Assembly: GCA_002696035.1 (NCBI GenBank) | Contig: NZQV01000026.1 | Coordinates: 124,001-188,000 of the forward strand | Origin: Balneola sp. | GTDB taxonomy: Bacteria > Bacteroidota > Rhodothermia > Balneolales > Balneolaceae | Direction: 5' to 3' | Length of the DNA: 64,000 nt | In this document: piece after piece, positions 44,008 through 52,457 of the stretch | Numbering within the stretch: position 1 is the first letter of the stretch | Layout: the number at the start of each line of letters is the position of its first letter | Position numbers and translations under genes: made by a program | The notes under the pieces: generated by a model | Databases searched by the model: none | Seen by the model: only the letters and a program-made list of their open reading frames with translations | What the model was told of the DNA's origin: nothing

Positions 44008-44035
44008 CCTTAAACCAATAAGCATTCTACCCATT

Positions 44036-44329
44036 ATGCCTACATACGAATACAAACGCGAAGACGGAAGTACGTTTGAGATCATCCAGAAAATGAATGA
44101 TGACCCGCTGACAACCTGTCCCGATACCGGGCAAAAAGTGAGACGTGTTATTTCCGGCGGCGGCGGCGTTGTTTATAAAGGCGACGGCTGGTACGTGACC
44201 GACTATAAGAACGGCGGACGGAAATCAGCTTCTACTCCACCTGCAGAAAACACATCCAACAACTCCACAGAACCAAAAAAGGAACCTTCGGCTTCAAGTA
44301 CTTCCAAAGAGACTAAAACTGCTGAATAA
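44036..44329 (+). CDS. FmdB-family protein with lost zinc-ribbon cysteines
   Basis: A 97-residue protein clearly related to the FmdB zinc-ribbon family: MPTYEYKREDGSTFEIIQKMNDDPLTTCP...GQKVRRVISGGGGVVYKGDGWYVTDYKNGG. Family members normally have two CxxC pairs. Here the first pair is replaced (YKREDGS) and the second keeps only one Cys (TCPDTG), so zinc binding is unlikely. The C-terminal third is a disordered Ser/Thr/Lys/Glu tail. Function of the family is not well defined. Confidence 0.8.
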   Translation: MPTYEYKREDGSTFEIIQKMNDDPLTTCPDTGQKVRRVISGGGGVVYKGDGWYVTDYKNGGRKSASTPPAENTSNNSTEPKKEPSASSTSKETKTAE

Positions 44330-44402
44330 TTCTTTCTATCGGTTCTAAAAATCCACGCTATTTGGTGGACATTCTTACACGGATATTGGATATTGACTTT
44401 AT

Positions 44403-44975
44403 ATGGAACACAGCAAAGCATATCAGGAAGCGCTAGATCAGTTTGTACTTCTTTGGGGTGAGATGGCCTCGGCCTGGGGCATCAATAAAACCATGTCTCA
44501 GATTCACGCCTTGCTTTATGCGGAATCGGAGCCACTTGATACCGACTCCATCATGGCCACACTCAGTATCAGTCGCGGAAATGCGAATATGAATCTGCGG
44601 CGCCTCATGGATTGGGAACTCATCCATAAAAAGACGTTTCCCGGAGACCGAAAGGACTACTTTACCGCAGAAACCGATGTGTGGAAGATCGTTTCTACTA
44701 TTATACGAGAACGACAGCAGCGGGAGATCGCACCCATCCGAAACAATCTGGAAAAATGTATTTCAACTTTAGAGGCTGGCGGACTCGAAGATGAGGAAAG
44801 CAAGGAATTCAAGGTTCGTATAGAGAACTATATGGAATTTCTTGAGATGTTCGAGCGCTTTACGGATGCATTGCTGCCCTACATCAACAAAAAGAACCTG
44901 GGCTTCCTTAAGCAACTGGTAAAGTTGGTAGAAGTAAAAGAATCGCTGACCGGTAAAAAATCAAAAAATGACTAA
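44403..44975 (+). CDS. GbsR/MarR-family transcriptional regulator
   Basis: A 190-residue regulator with the GbsR-type winged helix in its first 100 residues: FVLLWGEMASAWGINKTMSQIHALLYAESEPLDTDSIMATLSISRGNANMNLRRLMDWELI. A helical dimerisation part follows. GbsR controls glycine-betaine synthesis in Bacillus; this relative's target is unknown, and osmoadaptation is only a possibility. Its end overlaps yraN by 8 bases. Confidence 0.88.
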   Translation: MEHSKAYQEALDQFVLLWGEMASAWGINKTMSQIHALLYAESEPLDTDSIMATLSISRGNANMNLRRLMDWELIHKKTFPGDRKDYFTAETDVWKIVSTIIRERQQREIAPIRNNLEKCISTLEAGGLEDEESKEFKVRIENYMEFLEMFERFTDALLPYINKKNLGFLKQLVKLVEVKESLTGKKSKND

Positions 44976-45333
44976 AAGGACTAAGCGGGATATTGGCAAC
45001 GAGGGAGAAGACCTGGCCTGTGCGTATCTTGAATCAAAAGGGTGGAGAATTCTTGAACGGAACTATTTCTTTGAACACGCTGAAGTGGATATTGTTGCCT
45101 ATGACGATACTGCCATTGTGTTCGTGGAAGTGAAATTTCGATCGTCCACCGAATTCGGCCACCCCATTGAGTATGTGACGGAAGAGAAGGTTAAAAATGT
45201 ATTCAAAGCCTCTGAAGCCTGGATGTATGAACGCAAGATGGACGGCTCGCCCATGCGGTTTGATATCATTGGGATCGTACAAAAAAATAACGAAGCCCCC
45301 GAGTTCAAACATATTGAAGATGCCTTCAGGTAG
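44968..45333 (+). CDS. YraN family (UPF0102) endonuclease-like protein
   Basis: A 121-residue protein of the UPF0102/YraN family, a small restriction-endonuclease-like fold: GNEGEDLACAYLESKGWRILERNYFFEHAEVDIVAYDDTAIVFVEVKFRSS. The conserved acidic and EVK residues are intact. It is usually near rnhB in bacteria, but here it is coupled to the GbsR-type gene. Confidence 0.92.
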   Translation: MTKRTKRDIGNEGEDLACAYLESKGWRILERNYFFEHAEVDIVAYDDTAIVFVEVKFRSSTEFGHPIEYVTEEKVKNVFKASEAWMYERKMDGSPMRFDIIGIVQKNNEAPEFKHIEDAFR

Positions 45334-45365
45334 CCCACCTTTAGCCTGCCGTAAAAGCCGAAACC

Positions 45366-45373
45366 TAATTTTG
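45366..45373 (+). promoter_or_regulatory. Candidate -7 box (TAATTTTG) for the S9 peptidase gene
   Basis: An exact TAnnTTTG match 60 bases before the ATG at 45433. A TTTAG stretch at 45340-45344 sits at about the right distance for the -33 element. Confidence 0.4.
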
Positions 45374-45432
45374 CATCTTTTCTCATTCAAACTGGTTATC
45401 CTCTTTTCAAATAAATAACTGATCGTATTTTC

Positions 45433-47508
45433 ATGCAAAAACTGATCTCTTTCTTACTCGTTCTCTTCATATTTGGGATGGATGTGACTGCTCAGCAATT
45501 CCCTGACCGGCTCACTTTAAAAGACATTTTCCACGAGCCTTTTATTCCCGGAACCCGTCCCTCGTTCTCTCATTTCTCTCCTGATGACAAAACCGTCTAT
45601 TTCAACTGGAGTGATTCAGCTACCTCAGACACCGATCTTTTTCAGGTAGGACTAAGTGGAAAGAACAAGCAAAAAGCCCCCAGGGACGTTGTCCGTAATT
45701 ATGAATTATCTCCGGACAGGCAACATGTGCTTTTCACCAAGAAAGGCGATTTAATGTTAGCCGATGCCAATTTCGAGAACGAGCGTATCGTTGTTGCCTC
45801 CAAAGACTACGATTACAACCCGAAATGGAATGCCAGCGGGACCCGGTTTGCCTTCGCCAAAGATGGAGATATCTGGGTTTCCGGTGTGAAAGAAGCCTTC
45901 ATCAAACAGATCACTGAGCGTGAAGAAGAACGACCGGGGTATAGTGTTGAGGGCTGGGCTGGAAATCGCCTGATCTTAAGTCAAACCGACCGGTCAGACT
46001 ACAAGGAATATTTCTTTCCGGAATATGCCGGAACATATGTTGATCCCGGAGAGACACAGCGTGGCATCCCAACCCGTATTGTTTCCGTGGCAGATGTAGA
46101 CTCAGGCAATGTGGAGATCATCTACACTAAAAAAGGATATCTCAGTACAGAGATCTCTGGAAATGGAAAATATCTGGCGCTAGATCTCATGGATCCGCCT
46201 ATGAAGAACCGTGAGATCCTGGTATATGATGTGCAAAAACTATCCTCAACCAGGGTCTTTGAAGATCAAACAGAGGGCTGGCTTTATAACACCAATATGG
46301 AATTCGCTCCAACAGGGGATAAGCTGATGTTTCAAAGCGAGCAGGATGGGTGGAATCATATTTATACCATTAATCCGGATGGCTCTAATTTCCAGCAACA
46401 TACTTTTGGTGAATATGATATTCCCTGGGCCAGCTGGGTCGATAGTAACACGATTGCAATGGCAACTTCAGAAATGGACCCCGGCGAGCGGCAATTATAC
46501 AAGCTGTATTTAGATAATAACCGGCGTATTAAATTAACCTCGGATGAAGGCTACCGTCAGGATTTTCACCTGAGCCACGACCGCCGATATATTGTGTACG
46601 AAAAAACCTTCTTCAATGAGCCTTTTGACCTATTCATGGTAGATACAAAGATTCCACAGCGGGAAGTCCGCCTGACCAATACCGTTCCCGATTCTTTCTA
46701 TGAATACGACTGGCAACAAGAAGAATACGTTCGCTTTAAAGCACGGGATGGAGAAACTAAATTATCGATGTCGGTACTTCGTCCGAAAAAACGGAATCCT
46801 GACGGGAACCCGGTGGTCGTTTTTGTACACGGCGCCGGCTCCCTCCAAAATGTGTATAAAGGATGGTCTAACAGTTATTGGCGTGAATATATGTTCCATC
46901 AGTATTTGACCACGCTGGGATATTATGTGATTGAAGTAGATTATCGCCACAGTACCGGATATGGCCGCGATTTCCGCGAAGACGTAACCAACTGGATGGG
47001 CAAGTATGAAACTCGGGACATCGTAGACGGACTAGGTTTTCTGGCTGATAACTACGACAAAGCTGACACCTCCCGTGTGGGTATCTATGGAGGAAGTTAT
47101 GGAGGGTTTATGTCGCTATATGCTGTTGGAACAGCTCCCGAACATTTTGACGCCGCAGCAGCCCTTCGTTCCGTAACCAAATGGGAAAATTATTTCTACA
47201 CCAACCCGTGGTACACGCTTCCTCGGCTTGGCGATCCCGAAGAAAATCCAGAACATTACAAGCGCAGTAATCCTCTTACCTATGCAGACTCACTGCAACG
47301 CCCGGTACTTTTGCTCCATGGATTGATAGATAATAATGTAGGCTTTCAGGATGCAGTGCAGTACATTGAGCGACTCATTCAAACAGGGAACGAAGATTTC
47401 GAATTAATGATCTACCCAACTGAACGACATAGTTTCCGGGATGAAGACGCCTGGTACGATGAGTATCGGCGTATTCTTCAATTTTTTGAGAAGCACTTGA
47501 AGGACTGA
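45433..47508 (+). CDS. S9-family peptidase (prolyl oligopeptidase / DPP IV-like)
   Basis: A 691-residue secreted serine peptidase. The signal peptide is about 1-21 (cleavage near VTAQQ). A beta-propeller (about 30-440, with WDB-like segments such as YNPKWNASGTRFAFAKDGDIW) precedes the alpha/beta-hydrolase domain. The catalytic triad is S555 (GIYGGSYGG), D633 (GLIDNNVG) and H666 (ERHSF). It is likely a periplasmic exopeptidase or oligopeptidase. Length is typical. The next gene follows 51 bp later. Confidence 0.94.
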   Translation: MQKLISFLLVLFIFGMDVTAQQFPDRLTLKDIFHEPFIPGTRPSFSHFSPDDKTVYFNWSDSATSDTDLFQVGLSGKNKQKAPRDVVRNYELSPDRQHVLFTKKGDLMLADANFENERIVVASKDYDYNPKWNASGTRFAFAKDGDIWVSGVKEAFIKQITEREEERPGYSVEGWAGNRLILSQTDRSDYKEYFFPEYAGTYVDPGETQRGIPTRIVSVADVDSGNVEIIYTKKGYLSTEISGNGKYLALDLMDPPMKNREILVYDVQKLSSTRVFEDQTEGWLYNTNMEFAPTGDKLMFQSEQDGWNHIYTINPDGSNFQQHTFGEYDIPWASWVDSNTIAMATSEMDPGERQLYKLYLDNNRRIKLTSDEGYRQDFHLSHDRRYIVYEKTFFNEPFDLFMVDTKIPQREVRLTNTVPDSFYEYDWQQEEYVRFKARDGETKLSMSVLRPKKRNPDGNPVVVFVHGAGSLQNVYKGWSNSYWREYMFHQYLTTLGYYVIEVDYRHSTGYGRDFREDVTNWMGKYETRDIVDGLGFLADNYDKADTSRVGIYGGSYGGFMSLYAVGTAPEHFDAAAALRSVTKWENYFYTNPWYTLPRLGDPEENPEHYKRSNPLTYADSLQRPVLLLHGLIDNNVGFQDAVQYIERLIQTGNEDFELMIYPTERHSFRDEDAWYDEYRRILQFFEKHLKD

Positions 47509-47559
47509 TCGTGGAGAGATCATTATTGGCCGATCACCCCGAATTACCACCTGATTAGT

Positions 47560-48621
47560 ATGAAATACATTAAGAAAATTATGCTTTGGATGACCGTATT
47601 GCTAATGCTTGGCGCCGCCTTCGTGGTTTCGGTGGGTTGGATCGTTTCCAAGCCCGGATACAAAGGGCCCACTTCAAAACACTTCAATGGATCCACTTTT
47701 GAAAATCCCAAAGAAGTACCCTCAAAGAGCTTTTTTGATGTAATGAAATGGTACTTCCAGCGCGATCAGGGAGAGTGGACAAAAATTCCTGAAAGTGAAG
47801 TCACCTTTGCTCCAAAACCTGCCGATGCCGTAACAAGTGGCCTGGTGGTGACCTATGTCAATCATTCAACATTTCTTATACAAACTGCCGGCGTTAACAT
47901 TCTCGTTGATCCCGTTTGGAGTGATCGCGTGAGCCCGGTTAGTTTTGCGGGCCCCAAACGATTTCGACCGGCAGGGGTGAAGTTTGAAGACCTTCCGCCC
48001 ATTAATTTAGTTCTGATCAGCCACAACCACTATGATCATCTTGACCTTGAAACCCTCAAGAAACTGGAATCCGAATTTGATCCTCGTTTTGTTGTCCCCC
48101 TTGGTGTTGATGTTCTTTTAAATCAGGAAGGGATCGATGATACCTATCCACTTGACTGGTGGGCATCGCAACCCATTGACAGCGACATCACCATTCACGC
48201 AGTTCAGGCTCAGCACTTTTCAGCCCGTGGCCTCTTTGATCGCGATAAAACCCTTTGGGCGGGCTATATCATCGAGACCCCGGCCGGTAATATCTATTTC
48301 GCCGGAGATTCCGGGTATGGAGACTTTTTCAAAAAAATTGGGAAAAAATATGAGATCAAAGTCGGACTGATCCCGATCGGGGCCTACAAACCTCGTTGGT
48401 TTATGAGTCCGATGCATGTCGACCCGGAAGAGGCCATTCAAGTTCATAAAGATGTAGGGGCAGAGATCAGTTTTGGCATGCACTTCGGCACCTTTCCTTT
48501 AGCTGATGACGGCATGAATGACCCCGCAAATGACTTCTCCAAAGCCCTTCAAAAACCAGAAAACAGAGGGGTTAATTTTAAGCTTCTGGAAGAAGGGGAT
48601 TCCTTTGAGCTAAAGGAGTGA
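47560..48621 (+). CDS. MBL-fold metallohydrolase (NAPE-PLD/UlaG-like)
   Basis: A 353-residue protein anchored by an N-terminal membrane segment (residues 9-30). The metallo-beta-lactamase fold has LISHNHYDHLDLETLKKL, FAGDSGYGDFF and FGMHFGTFPLA, the pattern of the NAPE-PLD-like group that cleaves phosphodiester bonds in N-acyl phospholipids. It may act on lipids at the envelope, but the substrate is not shown by sequence. It is probably cotranscribed with the S9 peptidase gene. Confidence 0.86.
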   Translation: MKYIKKIMLWMTVLLMLGAAFVVSVGWIVSKPGYKGPTSKHFNGSTFENPKEVPSKSFFDVMKWYFQRDQGEWTKIPESEVTFAPKPADAVTSGLVVTYVNHSTFLIQTAGVNILVDPVWSDRVSPVSFAGPKRFRPAGVKFEDLPPINLVLISHNHYDHLDLETLKKLESEFDPRFVVPLGVDVLLNQEGIDDTYPLDWWASQPIDSDITIHAVQAQHFSARGLFDRDKTLWAGYIIETPAGNIYFAGDSGYGDFFKKIGKKYEIKVGLIPIGAYKPRWFMSPMHVDPEEAIQVHKDVGAEISFGMHFGTFPLADDGMNDPANDFSKALQKPENRGVNFKLLEEGDSFELKE

Positions 48622-48767
48622 TTTTTTAAAATACTGAAGAACACTTTTCACATAGCAACTATATCCGCTCCGACGCAGAGCGATCCAAATTCGCCATCAA
48701 TATTAGCTTCACGCTATGCAAAAAAGTCCTTTTCTGATATCATTATTACAAATAGAACCGGCAACAT

Positions 48768-48992
48768 CTAGCAAAATACTCGATTTATCATTTTCTTTAC
48801 CCTCGTAGCTAGTCCCTTTTCCTTTTCTACATTCTTTAAGTTTGGTATAATTTTGTGATAACAACTCTGGCATACCTGCTTATCAGATCCATCCACCGTA
48901 GCAGTTTTAAGGTCAACGATAAACCTGCCCACAGGCCTTAAACTTCCTTGTTCAGCATTACAATAGTGACAGGTTCTTTTCTCAGCTTCCAT
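48768..48992 (-). CDS. Small zinc-ribbon protein
   Basis: A 74-residue protein with two CxxC pairs (CHYC at about 8-11 and CQSC at about 41-44), enough for one zinc site, and a basic C-terminus (KKMINRVFC). Family not recognised. It is the last gene of the minus-strand sensory locus by position, but it has about 140 bp of its own upstream region. Confidence 0.65.
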   Translation of the reverse strand: MEAEKRTCHYCNAEQGSLRPVGRFIVDLKTATVDGSDKQVCQSCYHKIIPNLKNVEKEKGLATRVKKMINRVFC

Positions 48993-49136
48993 TTTTTAAC
49001 CGACACATTTTAGGATTATTTTATTAACGTTATCTACTTGGTCATTTCTTTATCACCCACAACAAGGTGTCAGATGTACAAAACAGAAGTCACTAATTAA
49101 AATCAGTTATGAGTAACAACTGTTTCATAATGGCAC

Positions 49137-49496
49137 CTATTTTTTAGATGGACTTGATAGAAGTTGTTGTAAATCTGAAAGCTTATCTTTGCAGACGAAG
49201 CCATGCACATTTAATTTCTTTGCTTTCCTTCTGAATGTGGGCGTATCGTAACTGGTTACGATGATCACTTTGGCATCCGCATCCAACGCATAAATTTCTT
49301 TTGTAACGTCGAATCCACTCGTGCTTTTGAGTTCAATATCCATCAGTACCCAGTTGGGTTTATGACTTAGATAGCTTGAAATTGCTTCTTCTCCGCTTTT
49401 GCACTCAACACATTCGAGCTCGGTATCAGAGAAAGAAATTAAGTTCTTCAACATCCGGCGCATGTCGGTATGATCATCTACGATCATTATTTTCAT
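49137..49496 (-). CDS. Stand-alone response-regulator receiver (CheY-like)
   Basis: A 119-residue receiver domain with no output domain. Acidic pocket residues are D7 and D8 (MIVDDHTD), the phosphoacceptor is D53 (LMDIEL), T81 is in VTSYD and K103 in VCKDK. The ATG at 49496 begins the receiver fold; the open frame upstream spans a promoter-like element instead. It lies in the sensor-kinase locus and may compete for phosphate or bind a partner. Confidence 0.88.
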   Translation of the reverse strand: MKIMIVDDHTDMRRMLKNLISFSDTELECVECKSGEEAISSYLSHKPNWVLMDIELKSTSGFDVTKEIYALDADAKVIIVTSYDTPTFRRKAKKLNVHGFVCKDKLSDLQQLLSSPSKK

Positions 49497-49565
49497 TGTT
49501 TGAAGTTTAATTAGATAAAAGGAGGATATGCCTCTAAAAGCCACCTGAAAGGTGAACCTTAACAG

Positions 49566-49624
49566 CTTCTTATTCAATAGGTAGAGGTGCTCAATCGTAT
49601 GGGTACTATTACCTACATGAAATT
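49566..49624 (-). promoter_or_regulatory. Copy 1 of a duplicated regulatory element
   Basis: Minus-strand reading: CATGTAGGTA, four bases, TACCCATACG, ATTGAG, then CCTATTGAATAAG. The core is TAGGTA-N4-TACCCA (49615-49600). It lies about 70-130 bp upstream of the stand-alone receiver gene and is very similar to copy 2 at 51736-51794. Confidence 0.65.
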
Positions 49625-49640
49625 TACCAGACAATATTCT

Positions 49641-49676
49641 AAAAAAAAGAGATACCCTGTCTCCAGGCTATCTCTT
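49641..49676 (-). terminator. Rho-independent terminator of the PKD lipoprotein gene
   Basis: A 13-position stem with one C-C mismatch (AAGAGATACCCTG facing CAGGCTATCTCTT, loop TCTC). On the minus strand it ends in eight T residues. It lies 36 bp after the stop of the PKD lipoprotein gene. Confidence 0.85.
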
Positions 49677-49712
49677 CTATGATTTAACTTAGCACTATGT
49701 TTTGGGATCAGT

Positions 49713-51623
49713 TTATCTTGCCCGTCCCTGGCTTTTCGCTACTTGTACCTCGAAAACTTTGGGATCATCAGTAGTGTTATTGTATGTATCACTAGCAGTT
49801 ACCGAAATTGAATACGTTCGTCCTTTTGCTTTACCACTTCTTTCAGATCGGACATACACATCTACCGAACCATCAGAATTGGTAACGATGTCATAGTCAG
49901 AATCTGTGTTTCCATCACCACGACCATTGGAAGATTCACTGCTAGTGACATCTACATTTATTGTCGGGTTTTCGTCAACATCATCCGTTGCTGAAATACT
50001 TGCAACTAATACCATTTTATGATTTGGCGGCCACAGATTTTCTACTTGCTGGTTGACATCCAAATCAGGAGCTGTAGTATCCTCTATAATTATCGTTGCT
50101 GTATCAGTATCTGAAAGCCCATCCTGATCAGTGACTGTTAATGTGACTGTATGCTCACCGATAGGCAAACCGACATTTGTGGTTACACCATTTACAATTT
50201 CACCATTAACTTCCCATGAGTAAGATAATTCGTCGCCTTCATCTGGGTCGTATGAATTAGATCCATCTAAGGTCACCAAATTATTTGTGGTCCCTGTAGC
50301 CTCAACATTCTCATATTCACCGGCATCAGCAACAGGTGCAGTATTAGTTACAATTGGGGGAGGAGGTGTTCCTCCAAATGATTCGGTTGTTTCCAGTCGG
50401 AATTTTCCGCCTGCCAGTCCGCCACCATCAAAAATTACGAAGGTAAGCTTATGTGTACCATCTAAAGTAACACTATACTCTCCCGGAGTAGAAACTGCTG
50501 GTTGATATCCTACAAGCTGAGGGTTATTACCATTTCCATCCGCAAGATACACCCATGAACAGTTGTCAGCCAAAAGTTGTACCACAAAATCACCATTGCC
50601 AGTTACTTCTGTTTCGTACTTACTCCAGTTATGCCCACCTGGACCTTGTGAATCCATATCATTATACGAGTTGATCCATGCTGCATCAAAAGTTGAATTA
50701 TCCCAGTCATGCGGGCTTCCATCATCCTTAGTTACTTCAAAGGCATTATGTTGATTAACCCAGTTCGCAGTTAGTCCAAAATCATTACTTTGATAACAAA
50801 CATTAGAACTCCAATTCGGATCAGCGGTGGAAGGGTAAATAGGATCCCATGTCTGAACAGAGGAATCACTTACATATACTTTGACTTCTGGCGTTGCATT
50901 TTTAATGGCGAATACAGAAAAGGTGTTGAGACCACCAAATGTGATACCGTCAATATCAGCCGCCGCTGTTTCGGTCATATTCGGAAATTCTGACAGCGCT
51001 ATTAGATTAGAGCCTACTTCTACATTTAAGTTGCCCGAATATACACCGCCGTTCCCACTGCGCAGGACAATTGAAACACCGCCACTGTTACCGGTTTGAG
51101 CAACCTCGACCAGAATAGAATCTTCCAGTGTAAGTTCAAGATTCAGTTCCGAACCCGCACCTATATTAGGGCTTGGAGCAAATGACCTATAAACAGTACC
51201 GATACCTGTTCCATACATCACCGCATTCTCCGCAGCAGCTCCACCGGTTTTATACAACCTTAGAGTACCTGCATCGGTATCTACCGTGGAATATGTAGCT
51301 CCACCGAGGCTACCACTTGCCGCATCACGTAAATAAATCTCTCGTGCCCCTCCGAGTATCGTTGAACTCTCGTGATATTCAAATTTTGAATTGTGACCGG
51401 AACCAATAAAAGTACCAGCGCCTGAATTAAAATCGTCTATAATAATGTCACTTGAAACCTGCATATTCGACATTATGTCATCACCCTCATAGGAAGCAAG
51501 TTTCATCTCTTCCTCTTCTGCAACAGAAGATACTGAGTTATCCTTACAAGCCGTTAACGAAAGGCCTGTAACAAGCATTAAAACAAGGAATACCCTTGTT
51601 GTGTTTAATTGAATTAGTTTCAT
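49713..51623 (-). CDS. Secreted PKD-domain lipoprotein
   Basis: A 636-residue protein with a lipoprotein leader (lipidated Cys in TGLSLTAC, about residue 26) and a glycine/serine-rich beta body. A PKD domain lies at about 426-515 (APVADAGEYENVEATG...TVTLTVTDQDG). The last 120 residues form another extracellular module with the LWPPNHKM signature. PKD modules usually mediate surface binding or adhesion. Its function here is unknown. It shares an upstream element with the stand-alone receiver gene, so the two are probably expressed together. Confidence 0.82.
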   Translation of the reverse strand: MKLIQLNTTRVFLVLMLVTGLSLTACKDNSVSSVAEEEEMKLASYEGDDIMSNMQVSSDIIIDDFNSGAGTFIGSGHNSKFEYHESSTILGGAREIYLRDAASGSLGGATYSTVDTDAGTLRLYKTGGAAAENAVMYGTGIGTVYRSFAPSPNIGAGSELNLELTLEDSILVEVAQTGNSGGVSIVLRSGNGGVYSGNLNVEVGSNLIALSEFPNMTETAAADIDGITFGGLNTFSVFAIKNATPEVKVYVSDSSVQTWDPIYPSTADPNWSSNVCYQSNDFGLTANWVNQHNAFEVTKDDGSPHDWDNSTFDAAWINSYNDMDSQGPGGHNWSKYETEVTGNGDFVVQLLADNCSWVYLADGNGNNPQLVGYQPAVSTPGEYSVTLDGTHKLTFVIFDGGGLAGGKFRLETTESFGGTPPPPIVTNTAPVADAGEYENVEATGTTNNLVTLDGSNSYDPDEGDELSYSWEVNGEIVNGVTTNVGLPIGEHTVTLTVTDQDGLSDTDTATIIIEDTTAPDLDVNQQVENLWPPNHKMVLVASISATDDVDENPTINVDVTSSESSNGRGDGNTDSDYDIVTNSDGSVDVYVRSERSGKAKGRTYSISVTASDTYNNTTDDPKVFEVQVAKSQGRAR

Positions 51624-51735
51624 AGTAGTCCCATATATTTATATTTGCCAGCCAACCATAATTTAGCTTAACAACGTGTTTAAGTTAATTGAAAAGCAGG
51701 TTTATACCCTGTGGGACCTATCTTAGCTCTTTAAG

Positions 51736-51794
51736 AGAACTTTTTCTATAGGGAGAGTTACTCAATCGTGTAGGTAACAGTACCTAGATGAATT
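51736..51794 (-). promoter_or_regulatory. Copy 2 of a duplicated regulatory element
   Basis: Minus-strand reading: CATCTAGGTA, four bases, TACCTACACG, ATTGAG, then CCTATAGAAAAAG. The core is a perfect palindrome TAGGTA-N4-TACCTA (51786-51771). It lies about 110-170 bp upstream of the PKD lipoprotein gene and just after the response-regulator gene. Confidence 0.7.
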
Positions 51795-51807
51795 TAGTCA
51801 ACAGCCT

Positions 51808-52455
51808 TCAAATACGTTCGCTGTGTTCCATGGCATATTTAAGAAGAGCATGAGCGCCACTAAGGTCGAGCTTATTACACATGTTATTGCGATGATTTTG
51901 AATTGTCTTTATGCTCACATTCAAGACACTCGCAATTTCCTGACTGGTCTTCATTTCCGATACTAATTTAAGGACCTCTTTTTCCGTTGGCGTTAGTTGA
52001 TTAAAACCATCTTTATCGGTAGCTCCCGTACTAAGGTCAGTATTCCGGCGGACTAAGAAATCTGATATTGCCGGGCTTAAATAATATTTACCATTCATCA
52101 CCGCCTTCAGACAATTCATAATTTCAGATACGGTGTTTTCTTTCAGCACATACCCCTTCACTCCAATATCCATCGCCTTGTTGAAGAGCGTTTCATCTTT
52201 AAACATGGTCAGGAAAATGATATTGATATTAATTCCCTCCTTGTGAACTTTTTTCGCCACTTCAAAACCGGTCATGCCCGGCATTTCGATATCAAGAATG
52301 GCTACATCGGGCTCCTTATCACGAATAATTGAAAGAGCATCTTTTCCATTATCGGCTTCAATAATGTTGTATAGGTTCTGCTGCTCAATCACCTGTTGCA
52401 GTCCGTTTCGGATTAAAGCATGATCGTCAGCTATCAAAACAGTTTCTATGTCCAT
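51808..52455 (-). CDS. NarL/FixJ-type response regulator
   Basis: A 215-residue response regulator. The receiver (1-120) has acidic D10 and D11, phosphoacceptor D55 (AILDIEMPG) and VLKENT. The LuxR-type HTH (about 150-205) reads QLTPTEKEVLKLVSEMKTSQEIASVLNVSIKTIQNHRNNMCNKL. It is 2 bp after the sensor kinase gene and is its obvious partner. Such regulators bind short inverted repeats, and the duplicated palindrome nearby is the likely target. Confidence 0.94.
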   Translation of the reverse strand: MDIETVLIADDHALIRNGLQQVIEQQNLYNIIEADNGKDALSIIRDKEPDVAILDIEMPGMTGFEVAKKVHKEGININIIFLTMFKDETLFNKAMDIGVKGYVLKENTVSEIMNCLKAVMNGKYYLSPAISDFLVRRNTDLSTGATDKDGFNQLTPTEKEVLKLVSEMKTSQEIASVLNVSIKTIQNHRNNMCNKLDLSGAHALLKYAMEHSERI

Positions 52456-52457
52456 TT

